Assembly: GCA_944325535.1 (NCBI GenBank)
Contig: CALVAL010000005.1
Coordinates: 1-48,522, forward strand
Length of the DNA stretch: 48,522 nucleotides
Reading direction: 5' to 3'
DNA from: Candidatus Gastranaerophilales bacterium
GTDB taxonomy: Bacteria > Cyanobacteriota > Vampirovibrionia > Gastranaerophilales > Gastranaerophilaceae
The position numbers and the translations under genes were made by a program. Below the pieces are notes generated by a model. The model saw nothing but the letters and a program-made list of their open reading frames with translations. It searched no databases and was not told where the DNA came from. Shown piece by piece: positions 7,179 through 16,827 of the stretch; positions within the stretch are counted from its first letter, which is position 1; each line of letters opens with the position of its first letter.

Positions 7179-9335
7179 ATGGGTAATTATAACATTCCAA
7201 AAAACAGAAAAAAAGGACGTTCAAAACAAGTTCAAGTTGATAATCCGCTTTTAGGAGTAATAATGGGCTTTATAGTCTTTGCACTTGGAGTAATGCTTGC
7301 AGGAATGATAGCCCTAAAACTATATTTAATGTCATTACCTCCTATAAAAAACTTAAACACGCTTAAACCAAATATAGTTACAACATTCTGTGCTAGTGAT
7401 GGCGAAGTTATCAAAACTTTTGCAGCATATACATACTCAAATGTAGAATTAAAAGAAGTTCCAGAAGACTTAGTCAAAGCACTCATTGCTACAGAAGATA
7501 AGAATTTCTACAAGCACCCTGGATATGATATGCTTGGGCTTGCAAGATCAATGGTTGCAAACGTTCTTGCAGGGCATGTTGTACAAGGGGCTAGTACCAT
7601 TACCCAACAATTATCAAGAATACTATTTTTATCAAATGAAAAAACTTTCACAAGAAAAATAAAAGAATTACAAGTTGCGGCTCAAATAGAAAAAACTATT
7701 TCTAAAGACAAAATTTTAGAAATGTATTTAAATAATGTATACCTAGGCTCTGGTGCATACGGAGTTAAAGGAGCAGCAAAAATTTATTTTAATAAGAATT
7801 TAAACCAATTAACTCTCCCTGAAATGGCTTTAATAGCAGGACTTCCACAAGCACCTTCTGTTTATTCGCCATATAACAACAAAAAACTAGCAGAACAAAG
7901 AAGAAATCAAGTTCTGCTAAGAATGTATAAGATGAGATATATCGATAAAAAAACATACGAAGAAGCTAAAAAAGCTCCAATCGTATTATCATCTATGCCA
8001 ATTATGTATGCAACAAATAAAGCCCCCTATTTTTGTGACTATGTAATGAAGGATTTACAAAAATTAGGCTTTAGCGAAGATGAAATCGTAAATGGTGGAT
8101 TTAGAGTAATTACAACTCTTAACTACAAAGCTCAAGTCACTGCAAATGAAGCAATCATAAAAAATCTTAACGCTTGGGGACTAAATAGAGACAAAAACCA
8201 AGCTGCAGTATTTTCATTCAGTCCAATAGATGGCAGAATTTTAGTTTACGCAGGTGGTAAAGACTATACAAAAAGTCAATATGATAGAGTAACTCAATCT
8301 GCAAGACCTTCTGGCTCAGCTTTTAAACCATTTATTTATACAGCAGCAATAGAAAAAGGTTTCTCTCCAAATGACATGATTGATGATTTACCATTTAAAG
8401 CAGGTGATTGGACACCTAAAAACTACGGCAACAAATATCGCGGTCCAATACCAATGTATACGGCATTAATGGTATCCTCAAATGTGTGTACCGCAAGACT
8501 GATGGAAATGGTAGGTGTAAGACCTGTAATACAATTAGCACGAGTTATGGGTATTACAACACCTATTCCTTATGACTATACAATCTCACTAGGCTCTAAC
8601 AGCGTTAAATTATTCGAAATGACAAGAGCATATGGAGTATTTGCTAATGGAGGCTACAAAGTTGAACCTTACGCAATTGAAAGAGTTGAATCTTCACGCG
8701 GAACCATTTTATATGAAGCTAAAAAAGCTCGTACAAGCAAAGTATTAAATATCAATACTGCCGCAACAATGACAGCTATAATGAAAACAGTTATTACAAA
8801 TGGTACCGGACGTGCAGCAAACATCGGCAAGCCTGCCGCAGGGAAAACAGGAACAACTGATGATAGCAGAGATGCTTATTTTATAGGATTCACACCTGAT
8901 GTTGTAACAGGAGTTTGGGTTGGAAATGATGATAACTCTCAAATGGGTGGTGTAACTGGCGGTACAATTCCAGCAAAAATATGGAAAGATGTTATGACAG
9001 TTGCAACAGAACCTTATGGTAATGTTGACTTTGAATATCCAGAGATTATACTTAATCCTTTCAAAGCTCCTGGAGTTTCAATTATTCCTCAAAGTGAAGC
9101 TAAAAAAGCTTTAGAAGAAAAGGAAAAAGAAAAATTAAAAGAAGAAGAAGCAAAAAATAAAGAACAAGAAAAACAAGCTGTTGTTAAACCGGATTCTATA
9201 AAACCTGTAGATATGATACCTTTTAGAAAAAAAGAAACCCCTACAGTTGAAGTAAAACAAGAAAGAGTTGAAGGTGCTCAAATAGAAAATCAATTTGCAC
9301 CAATCCCAATGACAACAGCACCGGTTGGACAGTAA
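7179..9335 (+). CDS. Penicillin-binding protein 1A (bifunctional glycosyltransferase/transpeptidase)
   Basis: A class A PBP of 718 residues. A short basic tail precedes one transmembrane helix (about 24-50). The GT51 glycosyltransferase domain shows ATEDKNFYKHPG (catalytic Glu near 106) and GASTITQQLSR (137-147). The transpeptidase domain shows SxxK as SGSAFKP (Ser380, Lys383), SxN as VSSNVC (433-435) and KTG at 556-558. It polymerises and crosslinks peptidoglycan at the outer face of the inner membrane. A Lys/Glu-rich tail after residue 640 ends in a Pro-rich segment, as in several PBP1A proteins. A GAGAGGA ribosome binding site supports the ATG. The next gene follows after 9 bp. Confidence 0.95.
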   Translation: MGNYNIPKNRKKGRSKQVQVDNPLLGVIMGFIVFALGVMLAGMIALKLYLMSLPPIKNLNTLKPNIVTTFCASDGEVIKTFAAYTYSNVELKEVPEDLVKALIATEDKNFYKHPGYDMLGLARSMVANVLAGHVVQGASTITQQLSRILFLSNEKTFTRKIKELQVAAQIEKTISKDKILEMYLNNVYLGSGAYGVKGAAKIYFNKNLNQLTLPEMALIAGLPQAPSVYSPYNNKKLAEQRRNQVLLRMYKMRYIDKKTYEEAKKAPIVLSSMPIMYATNKAPYFCDYVMKDLQKLGFSEDEIVNGGFRVITTLNYKAQVTANEAIIKNLNAWGLNRDKNQAAVFSFSPIDGRILVYAGGKDYTKSQYDRVTQSARPSGSAFKPFIYTAAIEKGFSPNDMIDDLPFKAGDWTPKNYGNKYRGPIPMYTALMVSSNVCTARLMEMVGVRPVIQLARVMGITTPIPYDYTISLGSNSVKLFEMTRAYGVFANGGYKVEPYAIERVESSRGTILYEAKKARTSKVLNINTAATMTAIMKTVITNGTGRAANIGKPAAGKTGTTDDSRDAYFIGFTPDVVTGVWVGNDDNSQMGGVTGGTIPAKIWKDVMTVATEPYGNVDFEYPEIILNPFKAPGVSIIPQSEAKKALEEKEKEKLKEEEAKNKEQEKQAVVKPDSIKPVDMIPFRKKETPTVEVKQERVEGAQIENQFAPIPMTTAPVGQ

Positions 9336-9344
9336 GGAGAAGAA

Positions 9345-10232
9345 ATGAAACTTGAAGATTTAAAAATCGAATATGGTGAAAATAATTACCAAAACGCTTA
9401 TATAGAAAAAAATGACAAAACCATTGACTATGAAACAAGCAAAGAATTAGCTTATGTAGATATAGTTGCTATAAATAAAGGCCTAAATGTTATAAGTGAG
9501 TTTTTTGATGTAAATGCTGTTGTTACAGTATCAGGAGTTGGAATTTGTGCTGTAGCACTTGGAAAATCATTAGAAGATGCGCTTTTAAAAGTAATGGATA
9601 GTAACCCTATAGATTTTATGTCCGCTACAATAATTTGTTCAACAGAAGTAGACAGTGATTTTGCAAAAAAATTAAAAAACACTAATAAAATTGTTGCTCC
9701 TAAATTTACTAAAAATGCTATAGAATTTTTAGAAACCCACGATATATGCTATGTAACAATACATACAGAATTAAAGGACTATAAAAAGTTTATCTCTAAT
9801 GATATTAAAGTCACTCCGCTTGGTACTTTAGTACAGACACCAAATGTTAGTGAACTAAATAAAGATACCTTCAAAGTTGTATCAGCTACAAAACCTAGCG
9901 TAGAACAAATAGAAGATGCCGTATTTGCCTGGAAAATAGCGAAACACGCTAATTCACAAGCAATAGTAATTGCAAAAGACTTAAAGACTTCTGCAATATC
10001 ACAAGGTCTACATTCTGCATCAGTAGAATTCGCACTAGACTATTCTTGTGATATGTCAAAAGAAGCAGTTATGGCATCTGATATGGGAATTACAATACAC
10101 GATTTAAATGTTGCAGCTCAAGGAAGAATCGGACTAATTATCATACCTTTTGCAGATAATGATTTAATTAAAGCTGCAGATAAATTCAATATCGCAATTA
10201 TAACTACAGGTTTTACAAATATGTTGTATTAG
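9345..10232 (+). CDS. Stand-alone AICAR transformylase-like protein (PurH C-domain)
   Basis: The 295-residue protein aligns by motif with the AICAR formyltransferase half of PurH. YGENNYQNAYI (10-20) corresponds to the PurH YGENPHQ start. KIVAPKFTKNAIEFLE (115-130) and GTLVQTPN follow in order. FAWKIAKHANSQAIVIAK (194-211) contains the catalytic Lys-His pair (200-201). The N-terminal IMP cyclohydrolase domain of normal PurH is absent, and the glycine-rich segment near 61-70 reads VSGVGICAVA instead of the usual S.FGGI..N. It may still transfer formyl groups to AICAR or have a changed substrate. It is co-transcribed with PBP1A and ends at a strong terminator; no purine gene is next to it. Confidence 0.8.
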   Translation: MKLEDLKIEYGENNYQNAYIEKNDKTIDYETSKELAYVDIVAINKGLNVISEFFDVNAVVTVSGVGICAVALGKSLEDALLKVMDSNPIDFMSATIICSTEVDSDFAKKLKNTNKIVAPKFTKNAIEFLETHDICYVTIHTELKDYKKFISNDIKVTPLGTLVQTPNVSELNKDTFKVVSATKPSVEQIEDAVFAWKIAKHANSQAIVIAKDLKTSAISQGLHSASVEFALDYSCDMSKEAVMASDMGITIHDLNVAAQGRIGLIIIPFADNDLIKAADKFNIAIITTGFTNMLY

Positions 10233-10253
10233 TTCAAAATAAGTTTTTGAAAT

Positions 10254-10287
10254 AAAAGAGGCTTGATTTAAAATCAAGCCTCTTTTT
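10254..10287 (+). terminator. Intrinsic terminator, bidirectional
   Basis: AAAGAGGCTTGATTT pairs with its exact complement and is followed by T5. It ends the PBP1A/AICAR-transformylase-like unit and can also stop the convergent rpsL-rpsG transcript. Confidence 0.87.
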
Positions 10288-10311
10288 AAGATATCTATAA
10301 ATTTAAAATTA

Positions 10312-10782
10312 TTAATATCTATAATGAGCAAAAGCTTTGTTAGCTTCAGCCATTCTGTGGGTATCTTCACGTTTTTTGCAAGCTGCACCGTTACCATTAG
10401 AAGCATCGATTAACTCGTTAGTTAATTTTTCTACAAATGATTTACCACTTCTGTTTTTAGCAGCAGCGATAATATTAGTAGAAGCTAATGCAAATCCTCT
10501 ATCAGGTTTTACATCGATAGGTACTTGGTAAGTAGAACCACCAATACGTCTTGCTTTTACTTCTAATAATGGAGTAGCATTTGTGATACCTTTTTGGAAT
10601 ACTTCAAGTCCTTTTTCACCAGTTCTTTCTTCAATTTTTGCAATTGTAGAATAGAATATTTTTTCAGCTAAAGACTTTTTACCACGTCTCATAATTCTAT
10701 TGATAAATTTAGATACATCTACACTGTTATAAATAGGGTCAGCTGCAGGAATTCTTCTTTCCGGTTTAGATCTTCTAGACAT
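10312..10782 (-). CDS. rpsG: 30S ribosomal protein S7
   Basis: The 156-residue protein starts [11 protein letters not shown] and shows the S7 signature around DPIYNSVDVSKFINRIMRRG (residues 16-35), then the conserved GGSTYQVPIDV and the C-terminal MAEANKAFAHYRY. S7 nucleates assembly of the 3' major domain of 16S rRNA and contacts the E-site tRNA. Its ATG overlaps the stop of rpsL by 1 bp, so the two are translationally coupled. The usual str-operon partners fusA and tuf do not follow; a terminator and a convergent gene do. Confidence 0.98.
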   Translation of the reverse strand: MSRRSKPERRIPAADPIYNSVDVSKFINRIMRRGKKSLAEKIFYSTIAKIEERTGEKGLEVFQKGITNATPLLEVKARRIGGSTYQVPIDVKPDRGFALASTNIIAAAKNRSGKSFVEKLTNELIDASNGNGAACKKREDTHRMAEANKAFAHYRY

Positions 10783-11165
10783 TATTTCTTACCTCCTTTA
10801 GCTCTTTTTGCACCATATTTAGAACGGCTTTGTGTTCTATTAGCAACACCAGCAGTATCTAAAGTACCACGAACGATGTGATATCTAACACCAGGAAGGT
10901 CTTTAACCCTTCCACCTCTTATAAGAACAACACTGTGTTCTTGTAAGTTGTGACCGATACCTGGGATATAAGAAGTTACTTCAAATCCGTTAGTAAGTCT
11001 GACTCTGGCAACCTTTCTCAATGCTGAGTTAGGTTTTTTAGGGGTTGTAGTGTACACCCTAGTACAAACGCCGCGTCTTTGTGGACAATTCATTAAAGCC
11101 GGCGATTTGGTTTTGTCTTGTAGCTTTTTACGTTCTGAACGTACAAGCTGGTTCATTGTAGGCAT
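10782..11165 (-). CDS. rpsL: 30S ribosomal protein S12
   Basis: The 127-residue protein has the decoding-site loop [19 protein letters not shown] (residues 39-57) with Lys at the position where streptomycin-resistance changes occur, and [13 protein letters not shown] further on. Both are the wild-type form. It acts in decoding in the 30S A site. It is the first gene of a two-gene operon with rpsG, preceded by an AAAGGAG ribosome binding site and a leader of about 170 nt with its own promoter. Confidence 0.98.
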   Translation of the reverse strand: MPTMNQLVRSERKKLQDKTKSPALMNCPQRRGVCTRVYTTTPKKPNSALRKVARVRLTNGFEVTSYIPGIGHNLQEHSVVLIRGGRVKDLPGVRYHIVRGTLDTAGVANRTQSRSKYGAKRAKGGKK

Positions 11166-11336
11166 AATTTTCTCCTTTTACCTTTTGTCCAATTCTACAT
11201 CTTTGAGTAAACAAAATTTTCATATAATTCTAAATCTAATCTTTTTTAAATACATCAAGCTAGCATTCAGGATTCAATCAAATTGTCATTTACCCCTCTA
11301 GCCGTCAAATCCGGCAAGAAAATTTCGACTAGAGTA
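11166..11336 (-). promoter_or_regulatory. rpsL-rpsG mRNA leader with hairpin
   Basis: The leader of about 170 nt from the promoter to rpsL holds no ORF of note. Near its 5' end CTCTAG and CTAGAG pair around a ~22 nt loop (about 11296-11334), flanked by partly complementary GTAC/GGGGTA. A long structured leader fits autogenous control by a ribosomal protein, but no match to a known S7 or S12 site was established. Confidence 0.4.
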
Positions 11337-11341
11337 CCCTA

Positions 11342-11370
11342 ATCGTAAGACGAACATGGGATTGTGTCAA
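11342..11370 (-). promoter_or_regulatory. Promoter of rpsL-rpsG
   Basis: Minus-strand TTGACA (11370-11365), 17 nt spacer, TACGAT (11347-11342). A second TTGACA overlaps slightly upstream (11379-11374) at a less suitable distance. Confidence 0.7.
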
Positions 11371-11411
11371 TCATGTCAAGGCTTTTTTGTAAATATTTAT
11401 GACGGAAAAAA

Positions 11412-14400
11412 TTAATTAAATACAATTATCGGAATATCATGCTTTTCGGCATATCTTCTTAAATAGGATGAAATATTTTGTGGAGTCTTATCATAACAGA
11501 ATATTGCTTGAATTTTTGGAGATGTTACAAGTATCTCATTATAATTTCTGCCATAGCTACGTTTTGATATTTCCATATCATTAAAAATCTTTCGATAAGC
11601 TTTGGCAACTTTGGGAGATTTTATCTCTAATTCTTCCAAAGTAAGATCTTCAATTTCATTAAATAGTTTAATATATTCTTTATCACTCAAATTTAATTCT
11701 TTTTTTAATTTTTCTGATATATAATTCCTTTGTTCATTATTTTGGAATAAATAAGTCTTAAATAAATCTCTGACTGTTTTTTTACAGCCTGAACCAAAAT
11801 CTCTCCAATATGCAGCATGAATATTAGTTGCAGGAACATCTAAGATAAACCCTTCTGATCTAAAGGCTCGATAGTTTTGCTTAGAATAAATAATATAAGA
11901 TGTACTTAACAAAGCTTTTGAATCAATCATTCCTAGAGCTTGGAACATTGAAGCACTATCTTCTGAATCAAGACCATGTACCAAAATATTAAAATCATTT
12001 AAGCTTTTGCAATTTTTAAACCCTGCTTTTTGTAAATCTATTCCCGATTTTAAATATAGTACCGTATTATTAATGCCATCTTTTGAGATTTTACTTACAT
12101 ATTTAGAATTTGTATTTAGTTCACTGGCCTTTGGAATTTTAGCTTGTGGTAAATTAATTGCAGTACTTTGCAATTCTTCTATAGATTGAGAAATTTTACT
12201 TACAGCACTTTTCAATTTATTTGCATGCTGCAAATAAAATTTGTCATTCTTTTTCACACCTTTTAAATCTGCCATAGTTAATATCGCTTGTAATTTAAAA
12301 GAATTTCCGCTACGCATATTAAATGCTAATTTTTTCTGCATTCGTTCGGAAAAATCATAATTAGCAAGCCAGCTATGGTTTTTTATTACTTGATATATTT
12401 TTAGTTTATCCTTTTCTTTCATATCAAATTTATCTAAAAGATAATAAACATCAAATGCACTATTTTTAGGATGATCACTGTCAGGTTTTGCTTCTGCTTT
12501 TGTTAAATCGTGGAACAAGGCAATTATTTGCATATGATATTTTTCTTTTTGTGACAATGTCTGGTATAAAGAAGTTTTCATAGCTCCTTGTAATACTTTT
12601 AGACAATGAACATCTAATGTAAAATCATGAGTTCCATGCTGAACTTTTCCAATAGTCGTCAAAAATTCCGGAAAAGCTTTGATAATATTAGTCAAATCTT
12701 TAGATAATTGTGGAGCATTTTGAATAGTAACACTATTATTTTGTGTAAATTTTATAACTTCTGGAGTTAATTTTGTTATCAAATTAAGGACATCTTTGTC
12801 TTTTATTCTTGCGAGTCTTCCATCCGGTTTATCCGCACTTGGAAAACCGGTCATTTCTAGTATTCCGTTATTATTTTTAAGTTCAAAACCGAAATAATCA
12901 AGAGCCTTTGTTCTGTCACTATAATGAGAATTTTTAACAATATTCCATATATTATTTTTAAAATCTTTTAATGAATAACCTAAATTGAGAATTGGAGTAT
13001 TATTGTTAAAATCTAAATTCATAAATTCAGAATTGGCATCTGATAAATTATTTAAAGCCTTGAAAAAATCCGCTTTCAATTCTTTAGAAAGTTTTGGAAC
13101 ATTAATACCAATAGAATGAGATAGTCTTGCAACTATATCACAATATTCGCTATCAGTATTTGGCAAAATCTTTGGATTTAATATAGACCTAAAAGTCCCT
13201 GATTGAATAATACTTTTATAATTTTTCAAAGCTTGCATTAAATCTCTTTTTTGACGCAGATTAAGCTGTGATAAGGAAGTTACATGTTCATACTTATATA
13301 ATTTTCTATATGCTGGAATAACATCTTCATACTGATCTAAATCTTTTCCTTTTTTCGATAAATTAATCAATAGTTTTATAACTTCTAAATCTATAACTCC
13401 ATGTCGGTCTTTAGAAAGATTAATAACTTTATTTACAGTTCTAGCACCTGCTGAATTTAAATTTTTTATTACTTGAATAACAACTTTCTGTTTATTAGAA
13501 TCAATTTCTTTATTAGAATTTTGAATCATTTTCAATAATTCAGACAATTTAATTTGTGATTTGTAACCTTGTAAATCAATAACAGCATTGATATTATTGG
13601 AGTTCATATTTCCGCTACTGTCTCTACATAAATCTACAATCTTTGGAAGGTCTTCTTCTATTTGATGATGACCCTTTTTTCTTAATGTTTCAATTAAATC
13701 AAGCCCTCTTTTAGAGAATTCTCCATCTTTATTTTTAAGAGCATTAGCTATTTTTAAAACATTACTTTTTATCCCTCGATTTTGAATTTCTTGTAATTGA
13801 GCAATTTTATTTTTATCAATATCACCATTAGTATCTATACAGCTTGTTAAAAATTTGGACATCTCTTGTCTATCACTAGAATTTGTATTTTTCAAAATAT
13901 CTACAACAGAACTAAATGTATTTTCTTTTAATTTCCCATTAAATTTAGACATTTTGAAAATATTTGGAATCTCTTCTAATAAATCCTCTTTTAGCAGAGA
14001 TGGTATTTTTTCAACAAATTCCGGGATTATATTCCCTTGAGAATCTGAAATTTCTTGTATAATTTGCTCAAAGACTTTTGTACCAGATTTTAGATTTTTT
14101 GCATCTAAAATATTTTTTAAAGCTGTAAAAATATTAATAAAATCCCATTGGATATCGTTATTTTTATTTTTTAATTGATTAATTGTATATATAATATTAG
14201 TGTGATTTAAATTCTTATTTGAAAAACTTCTAAGTGTTTTTATTAGATTTTCTGCTGCATCTTTTTTAACTATGCCATTATCATCTTTTACTATTTGAGC
14301 ATAATTTTTTAAAGCTTCTTTATCTTGAATTTTTCCTGATATTGATTTTACAAAATTTATATTATCATCATTTATATATCCATTTTTGTCTTTTAAAAAG

Positions 14401-15272
14401 TATGAATACTCTAAAAGATTTTTATCATTCTTAAAAATAGGAATTAACTTTTGATAATTGAATAAACGAGCTTCTCCACTTTGAGATTTAGAATGCGATA
14501 ATATTCTAATGATATCTTTTGGCTCAAAATTTTCTAAGTCATTATAAATAGCCTGAACCAATTTTTCTGAATCTTTGCCTTGACATAATTCTAAAATATT
14601 AAATAACTTTGTATTATCACTTAATTTTGTATAATATTTTTCGATTAGTTTTTGATTTTCTATTGGCAATGTCGATAATTTTTTCATAAAATCAGAAAAA
14701 GAATATAAAATTTTTTTCTTTGCAAAATAATTAAATAATTCTGAAGCGCTTTTTTTAATATTACCTTCTGAATCCTTACTATTTACAACTATATCTAAAT
14801 ATTTAGTAGGAGTTTTACTATCAAATTTTTTAATAACATTAGTCAAAAATTCTATGTTCTGTTCTGTATGATTATTTTTATCATTCTTATTTGCATCTAG
14901 CATATATGATAAAAAATTAAGTCCAAATTTTGAAATTACATTTTTATTTTCAGTATGACTAAAAACTTTTTTTATAGAGCTTTGAGCTTGTGGAATTAAG
15001 TCTTTTATGAGTTCAAATGCCGGCTGAAAGATATTACTATCAGCATTTGCACAAGCTTTATATATCATTTTAATTGAGTCTTTTCCATATTTTTTTAAAT
15101 TTGCGCCCATCCAATTTTCAGCTTCTTTATTTAAAAGAGCTTCTTTAGAAAGTGTAACCGTATCTTTTGGGGCAAATATTTTTTTAAGAAATAAGGAACT
15201 TCCTTGGAAATTTACATTTTCACGATTTATTTTATATTTAGTTGGAGTATTTATATCTTGTTGGATTTTCAT
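11412..15272 (-). CDS. Giant helical-repeat protein with HD domain
   Basis: The 1286-residue protein is not assigned to a known family. The start carries VNFQGS (20-25), the lineage signature. Residues about 60-690 form a helical solenoid in which a loop of the type D-x-x-G-x-I/F recurs (near 167, 295, 330, 410, 480, 515, 551 and 622, for example SQGNI, TNGDI, KDGEF). An HD domain follows: HGTHDFTLDVHCLKVLQ near 877 and ALFHDLTKAEAKPDSDH near 918 give the metal-binding His and His-Asp pairs; such domains usually hydrolyse nucleotides or phosphoesters. About 300 further residues are unassigned. There is no signal peptide. It is last in the minus-strand array, 13 bp after the 327-residue paralogue, with AAAGGTG before the ATG. 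It could be a secreted effector or nucleotide-processing enzyme; this is inference. Confidence 0.75.
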   Translation of the reverse strand: MKIQQDINTPTKYKINRENVNFQGSSLFLKKIFAPKDTVTLSKEALLNKEAENWMGANLKKYGKDSIKMIYKACANADSNIFQPAFELIKDLIPQAQSSIKKVFSHTENKNVISKFGLNFLSYMLDANKNDKNNHTEQNIEFLTNVIKKFDSKTPTKYLDIVVNSKDSEGNIKKSASELFNYFAKKKILYSFSDFMKKLSTLPIENQKLIEKYYTKLSDNTKLFNILELCQGKDSEKLVQAIYNDLENFEPKDIIRILSHSKSQSGEARLFNYQKLIPIFKNDKNLLEYSYFLKDKNGYINDDNINFVKSISGKIQDKEALKNYAQIVKDDNGIVKKDAAENLIKTLRSFSNKNLNHTNIIYTINQLKNKNNDIQWDFINIFTALKNILDAKNLKSGTKVFEQIIQEISDSQGNIIPEFVEKIPSLLKEDLLEEIPNIFKMSKFNGKLKENTFSSVVDILKNTNSSDRQEMSKFLTSCIDTNGDIDKNKIAQLQEIQNRGIKSNVLKIANALKNKDGEFSKRGLDLIETLRKKGHHQIEEDLPKIVDLCRDSSGNMNSNNINAVIDLQGYKSQIKLSELLKMIQNSNKEIDSNKQKVVIQVIKNLNSAGARTVNKVINLSKDRHGVIDLEVIKLLINLSKKGKDLDQYEDVIPAYRKLYKYEHVTSLSQLNLRQKRDLMQALKNYKSIIQSGTFRSILNPKILPNTDSEYCDIVARLSHSIGINVPKLSKELKADFFKALNNLSDANSEFMNLDFNNNTPILNLGYSLKDFKNNIWNIVKNSHYSDRTKALDYFGFELKNNNGILEMTGFPSADKPDGRLARIKDKDVLNLITKLTPEVIKFTQNNSVTIQNAPQLSKDLTNIIKAFPEFLTTIGKVQHGTHDFTLDVHCLKVLQGAMKTSLYQTLSQKEKYHMQIIALFHDLTKAEAKPDSDHPKNSAFDVYYLLDKFDMKEKDKLKIYQVIKNHSWLANYDFSERMQKKLAFNMRSGNSFKLQAILTMADLKGVKKNDKFYLQHANKLKSAVSKISQSIEELQSTAINLPQAKIPKASELNTNSKYVSKISKDGINNTVLYLKSGIDLQKAGFKNCKSLNDFNILVHGLDSEDSASMFQALGMIDSKALLSTSYIIYSKQNYRAFRSEGFILDVPATNIHAAYWRDFGSGCKKTVRDLFKTYLFQNNEQRNYISEKLKKELNLSDKEYIKLFNEIEDLTLEELEIKSPKVAKAYRKIFNDMEISKRSYGRNYNEILVTSPKIQAIFCYDKTPQNISSYLRRYAEKHDIPIIVFN

Positions 15273-15285
15273 TTAATAGGCACCT

Positions 15286-16269
15286 TTATTTTATCAAATT
15301 TTCTTTCAATTCTTCAAGTGTAATCTCTTTATTGTTATATAAATTAATTAATGAATCTGCTTTCATTTGAGATTCCGAAACTTCATTTCCCTCTATAGAA
15401 TTATTCACAGTATTATCATTTGATTCAGTAGAATTTTTTACCGCTTCATTATCACGTATTTTCTGCTCCAACATTTTAATATTTTCATAAATACCAGAAC
15501 TTTCTCTGTCTATTTTTCTCATTAAAAAGACATCGTTTGTAATAGTTCTAATATTTCCGTTTGAATCATAATAATATGTGTTTATTTTTTTCTTTGCACC
15601 TTCTTTAGCCTGCGTAATTCCATTTTTTTCTAACAAATTAACACATGCCTTTGCATTATAATCTTGAATTATATTTTGCATTTGCGATTTGTAATTATTA
15701 AAAGAAATCGAATCTTTTTTATACACATTTTCTAAAGAATCCGCTTTAAAAAAAGCTTCTTTTGCTAAATTGTTTAACTCAAAAATTTGTTCAGTATCAT
15801 TTTTATTTCCCGTAACTATTTTTTGCCATTTTTCAACATATTCTGTAACCCAATCCTCGCTAAATCGTTCTTTATTGTCTGAAAAGATATGAGACAACAA
15901 GTATACTATTGCCATGCAAGAAGCAATAATGAATACACCACATCCGTACATAGCCATCCGAAGCTCATCTAACTCCATCTTTCCTGTGACCCAATTTTTT
16001 TCATAAAAAAGAAATTCTTTTAATTTTTTTAAGGGATTACTTTTGGGGTATAAAATATTTCGGCTATCCAAATCATTTTGCCCATTTAAGTTTGAAGCTG
16101 TTTTGATTTTTTTTTCTACTTGCTTCTTTAAATTAGGTTTTGGTTTTATTTTTTCTTCTTGAGCTAAAGTAATTTTTTCCATCTCTTTGTAAATTTTGGA
16201 ATAATCCCTTTGGGATTTAAAACTTGTATTTGATTTGCTATAATTATCTATTGGATTTATATTTAACAC
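15286..16269 (-). CDS. Membrane paralogue, long form 2
   Basis: The 327-residue protein belongs to a four-member tandem family with no recognised function. The N-terminus INPIDNYSKSNTSFKS then QRDYSKIYKEMEKI is shared by all four. After a basic region comes one hydrophobic segment (MYGCGVFIIASCMAIVYLL, about 109-127). The distal part holds ADSLENVYKKDSISFNNYKS, a YYYDSNGNIRTI loop, and a C-terminal ADSLINLYNNKEITLEELKE repeat resembling the short SHOCT-type helical hairpin. It is the only member with both the middle and the C-terminal copy of that repeat. The start codon is GTG (16269), aligned with the ATG of the others. Confidence 0.75.
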   Translation of the reverse strand: MLNINPIDNYSKSNTSFKSQRDYSKIYKEMEKITLAQEEKIKPKPNLKKQVEKKIKTASNLNGQNDLDSRNILYPKSNPLKKLKEFLFYEKNWVTGKMELDELRMAMYGCGVFIIASCMAIVYLLSHIFSDNKERFSEDWVTEYVEKWQKIVTGNKNDTEQIFELNNLAKEAFFKADSLENVYKKDSISFNNYKSQMQNIIQDYNAKACVNLLEKNGITQAKEGAKKKINTYYYDSNGNIRTITNDVFLMRKIDRESSGIYENIKMLEQKIRDNEAVKNSTESNDNTVNNSIEGNEVSESQMKADSLINLYNNKEITLEELKENLIK

Positions 16270-16286
16270 TGTATTTTACCTTTTAA

Positions 16287-16802
16287 TTACTTATTTTTAT
16301 TTAATTTACCTAATTCTTCCTGAAATTTATCAAATGTGATAGCTTTATTTTTGTATAAATTGTATAAAGAGTCTGTTTTAAATTCTGTATCTCTACTACT
16401 TACATTTATTTCTAATGAATTTTGTAGCTTTTTAAATCCATAATATAGAGCAGCAACAATACCCAAAGGCAGTATAATATGTAACAAAACAACTCCTCCA
16501 ATCATGGCTACACGTTCGAAAATTTCATCAATTTTTTTAATAGCATCTATTAGTTTATCCAAAGCATTGAAAGCTATATCACCTACTTTTTCAAATCCTT
16601 TTTTAATAGCATTTGATATTTTTGATTTATTAAAATTTTTCAATTTACTAGCAGAAGTTTTATTGTTATTTTTTATAACTATTTTTTCTTGCTGCTCTAC
16701 TGCAAATTTTTCCATCTCTTTATAAATTTTTGAATAATCCTTTTGAGATTTAAAATTGATATTTGATTTGCTATAACTATTCATTGGATTTATATTTAAC
16801 AT
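16287..16802 (-). CDS. Membrane paralogue, short form 2
   Basis: The 171-residue member of the tandem family starts INPMNSYSKSNINFKS and KDYSKIYKEMEKF. A Lys/Asn-rich stretch and an amphipathic helix precede one transmembrane segment (about 93-115, VALIGG-type then LHIILPLGIVAALYYGF). It ends with TDSLYNLYKNKAITFDKFQ, the SHOCT-like repeat, at the very C-terminus. Its C-terminal 30 residues are almost identical to those of the 179-residue paralogue, showing recent duplication or gene conversion. Function unknown; the 18 bp gap to the next gene implies co-transcription. Confidence 0.75.
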   Translation of the reverse strand: MLNINPMNSYSKSNINFKSQKDYSKIYKEMEKFAVEQQEKIVIKNNNKTSASKLKNFNKSKISNAIKKGFEKVGDIAFNALDKLIDAIKKIDEIFERVAMIGGVVLLHIILPLGIVAALYYGFKKLQNSLEINVSSRDTEFKTDSLYNLYKNKAITFDKFQEELGKLNKNK

Positions 16803-16827
16803 TGTATTTTTCCTTTCTGTATTTTAT

